Shown here: one piece after another, positions 23,768-31,234 of the stretch
Layout of the letters: every line of letters begins with the position of its first letter
How positions within the stretch are numbered: position 1 is the stretch's first letter
Assembly (NCBI RefSeq): GCF_001189245.1
Contig: NZ_LFIQ01000024.1
Coordinates: 201,344-240,971 of the forward strand
Reading direction: 5' to 3'
Length of the DNA stretch: 39,628 nt
Source: Bradyrhizobium pachyrhizi
GTDB taxonomy: Bacteria; Pseudomonadota; Alphaproteobacteria; Rhizobiales; Xanthobacteraceae
Notes under the pieces: generated by a model
The model's database searches: none
Told to the model about the DNA's origin: nothing
The model's input: the letters and a program-made list of their open reading frames with translations, nothing else
Translations under genes and position numbers: made by a program

Positions 23768-24832
23768 ATGGCTGACGACGGAATTTTCCTGCGCAACACC
23801 TGGTACGTGGCGGCGTGGAATCACGAACTGATCGACGGCAAGATGGTCGCGCGCACCATCCTGGAACGGCCGATCGTGCTCTATCGCGGGTCGAGCGGGA
23901 AAGTCGTCGCGCTGGACGACCGCTGCTGCCATCGCGCCGCGCCGCTCTCGATGGGACGCGTCGAGGGCGACGACATCAGGTGCATGTATCACGGCATGAA
24001 GTTCGCGGCCGACGGCAAATGCATCCAGATCCCCGGGCAGGACACCATCCCCGCCAAGCTCGGCGTGCGCAGCTATCCGGTGGTCGAGCGCTACAATCTG
24101 ATCTTCATCTGGACCGGCGATCCCGAGAAGGCCGATCCGAAACTGATCCTCGACTATCCGCCGCTCGAGGATCCCAGATGGCGCGGCCTGCCGGGTTACA
24201 TGCACTACAAGGCCAACTGGCTCCTGATCGTCGATAACCTCAGCGACTTCGCGCATCTCGCCTTCGTGCACACCAACACGCTCGGCGGCTCCGAGGAGTA
24301 TGCCTACAAGACCAAGCCGGTCGCGATCGAGAAGCTGGACGACGGTTTCCGTGTCGAGCGCTGGCACATGGGCGCCGAGCCGCCGCCCTACCACAAGAAG
24401 GTGATAGCGAACAAAACCGACAAGATCGACCGCCGCAATATCGGCCGCATGATCGTGCCCGGCATCTTCACGCTCGACACCACGTTCGCGCCGGCGGGGC
24501 AGGGCGTCGAGAAGGGCGTCCAGGTTCCGGGCACGCGGTCATATCGCAACGCGCAGTTCATGACGCCGGAGACGCGCTCGACCACGCATTTCTTCTGGAA
24601 TTACCTGCACGATTTCGACATCGACAACCCGAACATCGCACTGTCGCTGCGGCACAGCCTCGAGGAAGGGTTCAACGAGGACAAGGATATCATCGAGGCG
24701 CAGCAGCGCGTGTTCGACGCCGATCCGGACTATCAGCTGCTCGCGATCGGCGCCGATGCGCCGCTGACCTATTTCCGCTGGCTGTTCGCGCGCAAGCTCG
24801 AGGCGGAGAAAGGCACGGCACGCGCCGCCTAG
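23768..24832 (+). CDS. Rieske non-heme iron oxygenase, terminal oxygenase subunit (VanA-like)
   Basis: A 354-aa oxygenase. The Rieske 2Fe-2S cluster ligands are Cys53-x-His55 (CCHRAAPL) and Cys72-x2-His75 (CMYHGMKF). The mononuclear iron site is in the DNLSDFAHLAFVHTN stretch with His163 and His168. The length and the start TWYVAAWNHELIDG are those of vanillate O-demethylase/PobA-like oxygenases. It hydroxylates or demethylates an aromatic acid with electrons from a separate reductase, which is not adjacent. The ATG at 23768 has GGGAGG in front. It is divergent from, and probably regulated by, the LysR gene. Confidence 0.92.
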   Translation: MADDGIFLRNTWYVAAWNHELIDGKMVARTILERPIVLYRGSSGKVVALDDRCCHRAAPLSMGRVEGDDIRCMYHGMKFAADGKCIQIPGQDTIPAKLGVRSYPVVERYNLIFIWTGDPEKADPKLILDYPPLEDPRWRGLPGYMHYKANWLLIVDNLSDFAHLAFVHTNTLGGSEEYAYKTKPVAIEKLDDGFRVERWHMGAEPPPYHKKVIANKTDKIDRRNIGRMIVPGIFTLDTTFAPAGQGVEKGVQVPGTRSYRNAQFMTPETRSTTHFFWNYLHDFDIDNPNIALSLRHSLEEGFNEDKDIIEAQQRVFDADPDYQLLAIGADAPLTYFRWLFARKLEAEKGTARAA

Positions 24833-24850
24833 TCCGCTGAAACGACGGCT

Positions 24851-24869
24851 TTTGCTGCTTGGCAGCAAA
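24851..24869. promoter_or_regulatory. Short perfect hairpin after the oxygenase gene
   Basis: TTTGCTGC and GCAGCAAA flank TTG, 16 bases after the stop codon. It lacks a strong T-run, so it is at best a weak terminator or RNA-stabilising stem. Confidence 0.35.
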
Positions 24870-25020
24870 CCGCGCCGGGGTCGCGAGATCGTGACATCCC
24901 GGCGTGGCTGCCGTTGCAGCCGGTTTGGCGTAAACTGATCCGACCCGAATTTGTCGGTCCTTGATCAGCGTGAAGGTGGTCCGCGTTGGCCAGACTATCC
25001 CGGTAGCGATCAATCGGTGA

Positions 25021-26178
25021 ATGAGCTTGCCCGAAAAGACGAATCGATCGGATCGAAGTGCGAGCACCAGCTGGGCGCAGGACGCCTGGCTATGGCCGTT
25101 TGAAGCCGCGCGATTGGCGCTGGACATCTACTCGCAGTGGTACCCCATTCGTGCGCCCGAGCCCGCAGATTCGCCGGGCGAAGTGGCGGCGCTGCCCTGG
25201 ACGACAGCCCATTCGGTCGCGCTTCAGCTGCCGTCGATGTGCCTGCTGGATTTCTCAAGAGCGGCCGAAGGCCGGCCGCTGCTGGTCTGCGCGCCCTATG
25301 CGCTGCATCGCGCGCAGATTGCGGATCTTGCCCCCGGCCACAGCCTGATGGAGGCGTTGCAGAAGGCTGGCGTTGCGCGTCTCTATCTCACGGATTGGCG
25401 CTCGGCGGCACCGGAGATGCGATATTTCTCGATCGACACCTTTCTGTCCGATCTCAACGTGGCCGTCGACACGATCGGGCCGCCGGTCGACCTTGCAGGT
25501 CTCTGTCAGGGCGGCTGGCTGTCGTTGCTCTACGCGGCGCGCTTTCCCGGCAAGGTACGGCGGCTTGTGCTTGCCGGCAGCCCGGTCGACGTCTCGGTAT
25601 CGTCGGAGCTTTCCCGGATGGTCGCCTCGCTTCCACCGCAAGGCTTCGAGGCGCTGGTCCGTCAGGGGGGTGGGATCATCAGCGGCAAGCATATGCTGCA
25701 GGCCTGGAGCATCCCGTTCACCATGCGTGACGCGGAAGCGGCGCTGCAGAGGCGGCTCGATCGCAAGTCGGAGGATGCGCGGGCGTTGCTCGATCGCTTC
25801 ACGCGCTGGAATAGCGAGACGCTCGATCTGCCGGGCACCTACTACCTCGAAGTGACCGACTGGATCTTTCGCCAGAACCGGATCGCGGCTGGAGACTTCC
25901 TCGCGCTTGGCTGCAAGATCGATCTCGCTGCCGTCAAGCAGCCCGTCTTCGTGCTCGCCGCAGAGAACGACATCGTTGTTCCGCCCGACCAGGCATTTGC
26001 GACAGCGCGGCTCTTGGCCACGCCGCCCGCGTGGCTGCAATGCCATACCGAGCCGTGTGGTCATCTCGGACTGTTCATGGGCTGCAAGGCTCTCGCCGGT
26101 TCATGGCGCCGGATTGCCCGCTGGCTTCAGTCCGATCTCGGTGAGGCTGCCGGCGAGCGCGCGCGGATCAGCGCGTGA
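25021..26178 (+). CDS. PhaC-like alpha/beta-hydrolase-fold protein with Cys nucleophile
   Basis: A 385-aa protein resembling poly(3-hydroxyalkanoate) synthases. The nucleophile elbow is GLCQGG (Cys162), close to the GxCxGG of PhaC and especially the GICQGG of class III. Asp317 (AAENDIVVPP) and His348 (PCGHLG) complete a Cys-Asp-His triad. Family-like stretches include ADLAPGHSLMEALQKAGVAR and LYLTDWRSAAPEMRYFSIDT. It is much shorter than class I PhaC (about 590 aa) and no phaE or other PHA gene is nearby, so it may be a PHA-modifying enzyme or acyltransferase and not a polymerase. The ATG at 25021 lacks an obvious ribosome site. Confidence 0.78.
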   Translation: MSLPEKTNRSDRSASTSWAQDAWLWPFEAARLALDIYSQWYPIRAPEPADSPGEVAALPWTTAHSVALQLPSMCLLDFSRAAEGRPLLVCAPYALHRAQIADLAPGHSLMEALQKAGVARLYLTDWRSAAPEMRYFSIDTFLSDLNVAVDTIGPPVDLAGLCQGGWLSLLYAARFPGKVRRLVLAGSPVDVSVSSELSRMVASLPPQGFEALVRQGGGIISGKHMLQAWSIPFTMRDAEAALQRRLDRKSEDARALLDRFTRWNSETLDLPGTYYLEVTDWIFRQNRIAAGDFLALGCKIDLAAVKQPVFVLAAENDIVVPPDQAFATARLLATPPAWLQCHTEPCGHLGLFMGCKALAGSWRRIARWLQSDLGEAAGERARISA

Positions 26179-26253
26179 GTGCAAGATGAAAATGCCCCGA
26201 ACTGCGCTTTGCAATCTGGGGCATCCGGTATCCTTGGATGACGTGCGTCGCGT

Positions 26254-26604
26254 CTATTTCGCCGCGACAACCATGATCTCGACATTGTACTGCGGCGCCG
26301 CCAGCTTGGCCTCGACGGTGGCGCGGGCCGGGGTGTTGCCCTGCGAGACCCAGCCGTCCCACACCGCGTTCATCTCCGGGAATGTCTTCATGTCGGTGAT
26401 GTAGATCGTCGCGCTGAGCAGCTTCGACTTGTCGGTGCCGGCCTTGGCGAGGTGGCCGTCGATGATCGACAGGATGTCCTTGGTCTGGTCGGTGACGCTG
26501 CCGCCCGCGGCCTTGCCGGCGACGACGCCGGCCAGATAGACGGTGTTGCCGTGCACGACGGCCTGGCTCATGCGCGGGCCGGTCTCGAAACGCTGAATGC
26601 TCAT
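26254..26604 (-). CDS. RidA family protein
   Basis: A 116-aa trimeric YjgF/YER057c/UK114 family protein. The start MSIQRFETGPRMSQAVVHGN and the closing region ARATVEAKLAAPQYNVEIMV are typical. The usual C-terminal catalytic Arg (R-x-x-V-E motif) is represented by PARATVEAKL. RidA-type proteins release ammonia from reactive enamine/imine intermediates of PLP enzymes. The ATG at 26604 with GGAGA upstream is preferred over one four codons earlier. The subgroup is not certain, and some members are not deaminases. Confidence 0.88.
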   Translation of the reverse strand: MSIQRFETGPRMSQAVVHGNTVYLAGVVAGKAAGGSVTDQTKDILSIIDGHLAKAGTDKSKLLSATIYITDMKTFPEMNAVWDGWVSQGNTPARATVEAKLAAPQYNVEIMVVAAK

Positions 26605-26634
26605 TTGGGTCTCCACTGAATGGCGGGCATGTCT

Positions 26635-26692
26635 ATAGCGTTTTCAAGCGACGTGGCTACCGGTTCGCGTGGAGAAAACGCGTCAAAACAAG
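26635..26692 (-). repeat. 58-bp GCGTTTTC hairpin repeat, copy B
   Basis: Reverse-oriented relative of 20473-20530, differing at 6 of 58 positions. It lies in the leader region of the ridA-like gene. Confidence 0.85.
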
Positions 26693-27051
26693 AGATCGAC
26701 AGGTTTGGTCCTGATTTGATCAGAATCAAACCTCTAGCGCGTCAGGGCGACCACCGCCACTGCGCATTTTGCAGCGCGCACCTCATGGAAATCGCGGCCT
26801 AAAGCGTGATGAGATTAGGTTCAACTGGAACGGCGCCGAAGGTTTACCTCTCTCCGGCGGGGGAGAGGGAAACCGAAATCGCGTCAAGCAGATCTAACCA
26901 AGACACATCCTGCTTTAGGGAGTGGACTCCATTAGGCGTAACTAAATTCGGATCGATGCGAGTTTGACGAACGCCGGTCGAGGAACCTTGCCGCCGGATC
27001 TGCGTTCGGAGATTGCTGGCGGGCTCGAACATCGAATCCATGGGGGAGACC
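26693..27051. other. Repeat-rich gap before the DUF427 gene
   Basis: An imperfect palindrome with ends AGGTTTG/CAAACCT occupies 26701-26733. A fragment AAAGCGTGATGAGATTAGGTT begins near 26802 and echoes the end of the 104-bp repeat. CCTCTCTCC/GGGGAGAGG lies at 26848-26869. The last 180 bases hold no clear gene; they should contain the promoter of the next genes, but I cannot place it. Confidence 0.5.
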
Positions 27052-27930
27052 ATGGGGCCGTCCTGGCAACAAGGTCCACTCTCAACGGGAGCAATCGGCC
27101 GGTTCCTCGTGCCCGAACCGCTGCCCAAGAGATTGTTGTACGTCGAGCGGTTGCGCCGGCGTATGCGCGTTCGCTTCGGGGGGATCTGGATCGCCGATAG
27201 CGAGAATGTCCTCCTGTTCTTCGAACCGGGCCGCTATCCGGTCGCCTATTTTCCGGAGACCGACATTTCCCCACGCGTCCTTGAACGCACCGAACATACC
27301 ACCCAACACGCCGATCTCGGGCTCACGTCCTGGTACAGCGTCCGGGCCGACGAGCAGCACGTCGCACCGCGAGGGGCATGGCAGCACACCAGCCTTCCTC
27401 CCCATGCGAGCGAACTGCAGGCACGCGTTGCGTTCGCTTGGCGGGCTATGGACGCTTTCTACGAAGAAGACGAACGAATCGTGGGCCATGCCGCTGACCC
27501 CTACCACCGCATCGATATCCGCCGCGCCTCCCGTAACCTCGTGGTCCGCCATGGTGACCGGATCATCGCCGATACCAAGCGGCCGCTCGTCCTCTACGAG
27601 TCCGGCTTCGCGCCGCGCTGGTACGTTCCACGCGCCGACATCGATGAGTCCACCCTCACTCCCGTGAAACTCCAGACCTTCTGCCCATACAAGGGGCTCT
27701 GCAGCTACTACTCCATCGATGAGGCACGTCTGGCGGCATGGGGGTATCCTGACCCCTATCCCGAGGTTCGCGTCATCTCCAACCTGGTGTCGTTCGAACC
27801 GGATATCGTCTCGGTCCATCTCGATGGCACCCAGCTCCATCTCGAGCCGGGCCAGACGGTGGTTGCGCATGGCCCAGATCGCAACATCGACGTCTCCGAG
27901 GTGGTCCATGAGCCAGGTGGCGGCGGCTAG
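27052..27930 (+). CDS. Tandem DUF427 domain protein
   Basis: A 292-aa soluble protein with two DUF427 domains. The first shows IWIADSENVLLFFEPGRYPV and AYFPETDI. The second shows DRIIADTKRPLVLYESGFAP, RWYVPRADID and CPYKGLCSYYSI. Each is a small beta-rich module of unknown chemistry, common in actinobacteria and rhizobia. Starts at 27013 (TTG), 27040 and 27052 are possible; 27052 has GGGGGAG close before it. It ends 36 bases before the MOSC fusion gene and is probably co-transcribed with it. No active site is recognised. Confidence 0.85.
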   Translation: MGPSWQQGPLSTGAIGRFLVPEPLPKRLLYVERLRRRMRVRFGGIWIADSENVLLFFEPGRYPVAYFPETDISPRVLERTEHTTQHADLGLTSWYSVRADEQHVAPRGAWQHTSLPPHASELQARVAFAWRAMDAFYEEDERIVGHAADPYHRIDIRRASRNLVVRHGDRIIADTKRPLVLYESGFAPRWYVPRADIDESTLTPVKLQTFCPYKGLCSYYSIDEARLAAWGYPDPYPEVRVISNLVSFEPDIVSVHLDGTQLHLEPGQTVVAHGPDRNIDVSEVVHEPGGGG

Positions 27931-27966
27931 GAAGCACCTTCGGTCCCTATCAAAGTGGAGTGGGGC

Positions 27967-29730
27967 ATGGCGCGACTGCTGTCGGTGAACGTCGGACTTC
28001 CGCGTGATATCGAATGGAAGGGCCGCACCGTACACACCGGGATCTGGAAAAATCCCGTGCGTAGCCGTTGTCGGGTCGGCCGATTGAATCTGGATGGAGA
28101 CGGTCAAGGCGACCTGAGCGGCCACGGGGGTGAGCAGCGAGCCGTCTTCGTCTACCAGATCGAATCGTATCGCTACTGGCAGGAACGGCTGAAGAGGACC
28201 GACTTCGTCCATGGACAGTTCGGCGAGAACTTCACGATTGAGGGATTACCCGACGATGCCGTTGGCATCGGCGACCGTTATCAGATCGGCGGCGCAGTGT
28301 TCGAGGTTACTCAGCCCCGCGTGACCTGCTATCGGGTCGGCATTCGGATGAACGAGCCGCGGATGCCGGCATTGCTGACATCCAGCGGCCGTCCGGGGTT
28401 CTACTTCCGCGTCCTGCAGGAAGGCGAAGTAGGCGCCGGCGACGAAATCATGAAGGTGGGAGAGGCGAATGAGCGAATGACGGTCGAAGAGATCAACGCG
28501 CTTCTCTATTCGCCCAATCATCCACGCGATCGATTGGAGCGCGCCTTGCGGATCGAGACGCTTTCGCCCGGATGGCGCGTGTCGTTTGAGGCGTTACTGC
28601 AGAATCAGACGACTGGCGCGGGAAGCGGCAACGCAGGGCTCGCGCCGGCAGCGGCTGCGCATCCGGCTGCACCAGGATTTCAGCCGCTCACGGTGGCAGC
28701 GATAGATCAGGAGTCCGCGGACGTCCTCTCCCTGTCGATGCGGCATCCGGACGGTCAGCCGCTGCGACAGGCTCTGCCCGGTCAGTACGTGGTCTTACGT
28801 CTTCGACGGATCGGCGGCGGGCCGCCACTCTTTCGCAGCTACTCGCTCTCGGGTCCCCTCTCGACGGAGCGCTACCGGATCAGCGTGAAAGTCGAGCCGG
28901 ATGGGGCAGCCGGAACCTACCTGCGGGAGCATGTCCGCATGGGCGATGTTCTCGACGTCAGCTCGCCGCGGGGAAGCTTCATTCTGCAGTCGGGAGCGCG
29001 GCCCGTGGTGTTGCTCAGCGCGGGAATCGGAGCGACGCCTGTGCTGGCAATGCTTTACGCGCTGGCGGCGGCCCGCTCGACACGGCAGGTCTTGTGGCTG
29101 CACACGGCTCGCGACCGGCAGCACCATCCATTTGCCGCCGAAGTCCGCCGACTCATGCCCGCACTCACCCGCGGCCGCAGCTATGTCTGTTACAGCCGGC
29201 CAGGCTCGCGCGACAAGATGGGCGAGGATTGCGACGCGACCGGTCACCTGTCGCGATCGGTCCTCGACAAGGTCGGCATCCCGCGAGAGGCGGATGTCTA
29301 CCTCTGCGGGCCGACTCGCTTCATGGCAGACATGAAAGAGGCGCTCGCAGCCTTGGACGTGGCGCCGGAGCGGATGCATGTCGAAATCTTCAACGGCAGC
29401 GAGTCGATGACTCCTGGTGTCGTCGGCGCAGCGACGCGAACTCCTCATCTGCCCAGGGACGACGCCAACACCGGTCCGCTGGTATCGTTCGCGCGAAGTG
29501 GCATCGCCGCGCACTGGAAGGCGTCCGCCTACCAGAGCATTTTGGAGCTGGCCGAAGCGTGCGACGTCCCGGTCCGTTGGTCGTGCCGGACCGGTGTTTG
29601 TCACAACTGTGAGAGCGGTTTGGTTTCGGGCGAGGTCGCCTATGGACCCCAGCCACTCGAGAAGCCCGCTGACGGCAACCTTCTCGTTTGCTGCTCACAA
29701 CCGATTCGTGACGTCGTCATCGATTTGTGA
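27967..29730 (+). CDS. MOSC / ferredoxin reductase / 2Fe-2S ferredoxin fusion oxidoreductase
   Basis: A 587-aa three-part redox protein. Residues 1-170 form a YiiM-like MOSC domain with GQFGENFTIEGL and the likely molybdenum ligand Cys121 (TQPRVTCYRVG). Residues about 240-470 form a ferredoxin-reductase module with the FAD motif FRSYSLSG and NAD motif GIGATPVLAML. The C-terminus is a plant-type 2Fe-2S ferredoxin with Cys540-x4-Cys545-x2-Cys548 and a last Cys at 575 or 576. Electrons could flow NAD(P)H to FAD to FeS to Moco in one chain, as when MOSC proteins reduce N-hydroxylated compounds. The ATG at 27967 has GGAG 6 bases upstream. Confidence 0.9.
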   Translation: MARLLSVNVGLPRDIEWKGRTVHTGIWKNPVRSRCRVGRLNLDGDGQGDLSGHGGEQRAVFVYQIESYRYWQERLKRTDFVHGQFGENFTIEGLPDDAVGIGDRYQIGGAVFEVTQPRVTCYRVGIRMNEPRMPALLTSSGRPGFYFRVLQEGEVGAGDEIMKVGEANERMTVEEINALLYSPNHPRDRLERALRIETLSPGWRVSFEALLQNQTTGAGSGNAGLAPAAAAHPAAPGFQPLTVAAIDQESADVLSLSMRHPDGQPLRQALPGQYVVLRLRRIGGGPPLFRSYSLSGPLSTERYRISVKVEPDGAAGTYLREHVRMGDVLDVSSPRGSFILQSGARPVVLLSAGIGATPVLAMLYALAAARSTRQVLWLHTARDRQHHPFAAEVRRLMPALTRGRSYVCYSRPGSRDKMGEDCDATGHLSRSVLDKVGIPREADVYLCGPTRFMADMKEALAALDVAPERMHVEIFNGSESMTPGVVGAATRTPHLPRDDANTGPLVSFARSGIAAHWKASAYQSILELAEACDVPVRWSCRTGVCHNCESGLVSGEVAYGPQPLEKPADGNLLVCCSQPIRDVVIDL

Positions 29731-29772
29731 GCCTGCGGGCGACGCAAATCAGACCGAAGAGGAGGCGTGGGC

Positions 29773-30231
29773 GTGATCAACACAACCAGCGCAACCGGCA
29801 TAAAGCTCTCAGTCGAGGTGATCACGTTGCCGGTGAGCGATGTCCAGCGAGCGTTGCGGTTCTACGTCGACCAGGTCGGCTTCACGCTCGACGTCGACTA
29901 TTCGCCGAAAGACGCATTTCGCGTCGTGCAGCTCACTCCACCGGGCTCCAGTTGCTCGATACAGATCGGTCGCGGGCTCACCGACGCGCCCGCCGGATCA
30001 CTTCGCAACGTCTATCTCGTCGTCACCGATGTTGAGGTTGCGCGGAGCCGCCTGCTCGAACGTGGGGTCGAGGTCGGTGAAGTCCGGCACAAGGTGCCCG
30101 TTGATGCCTGGGATGGAGGTTTCGCACCCGGGCTCGACCCTGCTCGCAGGGACTACGCCAGCTTCGCCGACTTCTCGGACCCGGACGGCAACAGCTGGGT
30201 GTTACAGGAACGGGGGTACCGCAACGTATGA
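29773..30231 (+). CDS. VOC family protein (glyoxalase/bleomycin-resistance-like)
   Basis: A 152-aa vicinal-oxygen-chelate protein. The first module has VEVITLPVSDVQRALRFYVD and the second NVYLVVTDVEVARSRLLERG, ending with FADFSDPDGNSWVLQERGY, whose Glu is the usual C-terminal metal ligand. The start is set by GAGGAGG at 29759-29765, giving the GTG at 29773. It begins 42 bases after the MOSC fusion on the same strand and looks like the third gene of that cassette. The substrate is unknown; an electrophile or xenobiotic fits the context. Confidence 0.85.
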   Translation: MINTTSATGIKLSVEVITLPVSDVQRALRFYVDQVGFTLDVDYSPKDAFRVVQLTPPGSSCSIQIGRGLTDAPAGSLRNVYLVVTDVEVARSRLLERGVEVGEVRHKVPVDAWDGGFAPGLDPARRDYASFADFSDPDGNSWVLQERGYRNV

Positions 30232-30290
30232 CGCGCTTGTGGGAGCATTGACTAGAGAACGAAAGGAGTTCCCATGCGCACAGGCAGGAG

Positions 30291-30428
30291 CGCGGCGGCG
30301 GCTCCTCGCGCTATTGCCTGACCAAGCGCGGCGAGATGCTGAAGCCGATGCTGCAGGCACTCTACGATTGGGGCGAGGCCAACGCAGACACGTTCGGCGT
30401 CCGCTTCCTCAGCGCGGAGGCGGACTAG
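30291..30428 (+). pseudogene. C-terminal remnant of an HxlR-type transcriptional regulator
   Basis: In one frame the stretch SSRYCLTKRGEMLKPMLQAL, then YDWGEANADTFGVRF, matches the C-terminal wing and helix of HxlR-family winged-helix regulators (Y-x-L-T-x-x-G ... L-x-x-W). It ends at TAG 30426. Upstream the frame has no plausible start or DNA-binding helix, and the ATG at 30274 with AAAGGAG is in another frame that stops early. So the gene is truncated or frameshifted. Confidence 0.75.
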
Positions 30429-30782
30429 AGCAGGATGAGATCAAGCTGTGGCCGCGAACTGAGGCGCGTTCGCTCTCCCGCCCGCGACGTGGAAGCGTCA
30501 ATTGCAGAAGTCCGCAAATGGCCTATGCGACAGCCTTGGGCGAGGGACATTTGCGCAATTTCGGAATATTAGAAGAATACGTCTGAGTTGCCCGACGTGT
30601 CAAGTTGCTTGGTCGAGCGCGGGCCACTGCCGGCTACTTTGCATGGGGTTGTTTTCGATATTTTGGCGACGGTCCCGTAAGTTCATGCTGCACCGGTCGA
30701 GAGAGCCGGTTTCCGGCCGGAACCTTAAGCAAGGAGAGCGCGTTCTCGCGGGATGTTGGGGGCAATCAACAAAGGAATGCTC
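30429..30782. other. Gap after the HxlR remnant, no gene seen
   Basis: It begins with AGAGCAGGATGAGATCAAGC, a fragment like the rhizobial repeat ends seen elsewhere in the window. Reading frames here are short and lack coding character. The region must hold the promoter of the small exported protein at 30783, which I cannot pinpoint. Confidence 0.45.
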
Positions 30783-31142
30783 ATGCACATCCGCATCTCT
30801 ACGGCATCCGTCATCGTTGCGGCGCTCTCGCTTGGAACACCTGCCTGGGCGCAGGTGCAGGGAACGCAACCGAAGGCGCTGCCGCAGGCTCAATCTGACC
30901 AGCCCAATGCCATCCGGAGCATACAGGTCGTGGACGTCAAGGATCTCAAGCCTGAGGTCCGGTCAAGGGTCGAGGCTGTCGTCGCAAAGGCAAGCGAAGA
31001 CGACCTGCGGAACCTTCGCGGTTCCATCGACGCATCTGAAGAAGCGGTATCCGCGCTGAAGGCGAAGGGCCTCAGCTCGGCACAAGTTGTCGCGGTCAAT
31101 CTCACCAACGGCATTCTGACGCTTTTCACCAGGACGGCCTGA
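30783..31142 (+). CDS. Small exported protein of unknown function
   Basis: A 119-aa protein. The signal peptide MHIRISTASVIVAALSLG is cleaved near AWAQ. The mature domain is mostly helical and charged (VDVKDLKPEVRSRVEAVVAK, then ASEEAVSALKAKGLSSAQVV). I do not recognise a family. The ATG at 30783 has AAAGGA 6 bases in front; ATGs at 30777 and 30753 are alternatives. A strong hairpin terminator follows it at 31177. Confidence 0.7.
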   Translation: MHIRISTASVIVAALSLGTPAWAQVQGTQPKALPQAQSDQPNAIRSIQVVDVKDLKPEVRSRVEAVVAKASEDDLRNLRGSIDASEEAVSALKAKGLSSAQVVAVNLTNGILTLFTRTA

Positions 31143-31176
31143 TCGCAACACGGCCTGGGGAACTTCCGCTCAGCAA

Positions 31177-31210
31177 GAAAAGCCCGCTGGTTCACGCCGG
31201 CGGGCTTTTC
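31177..31210. terminator. Bidirectional intrinsic terminator
   Basis: GAAAAGCCCGC and GCGGGCTTTTC plus three further pairs form a 14-bp stem with a 6-base loop, TTTTC ending each strand. It lies between the small exported protein and the convergent FAD dehydrogenase and can serve both. Confidence 0.88.
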
Positions 31211-31234
31211 GACTGCACCTCAGAGTAGCACGCG

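Noticed and set aside
30502..31059. Forward ORF of 185 codons overlapping the small exported protein
   Set aside because: Arg/Ser-rich in an alternative frame; the 30783 frame has a ribosome site and signal peptide.
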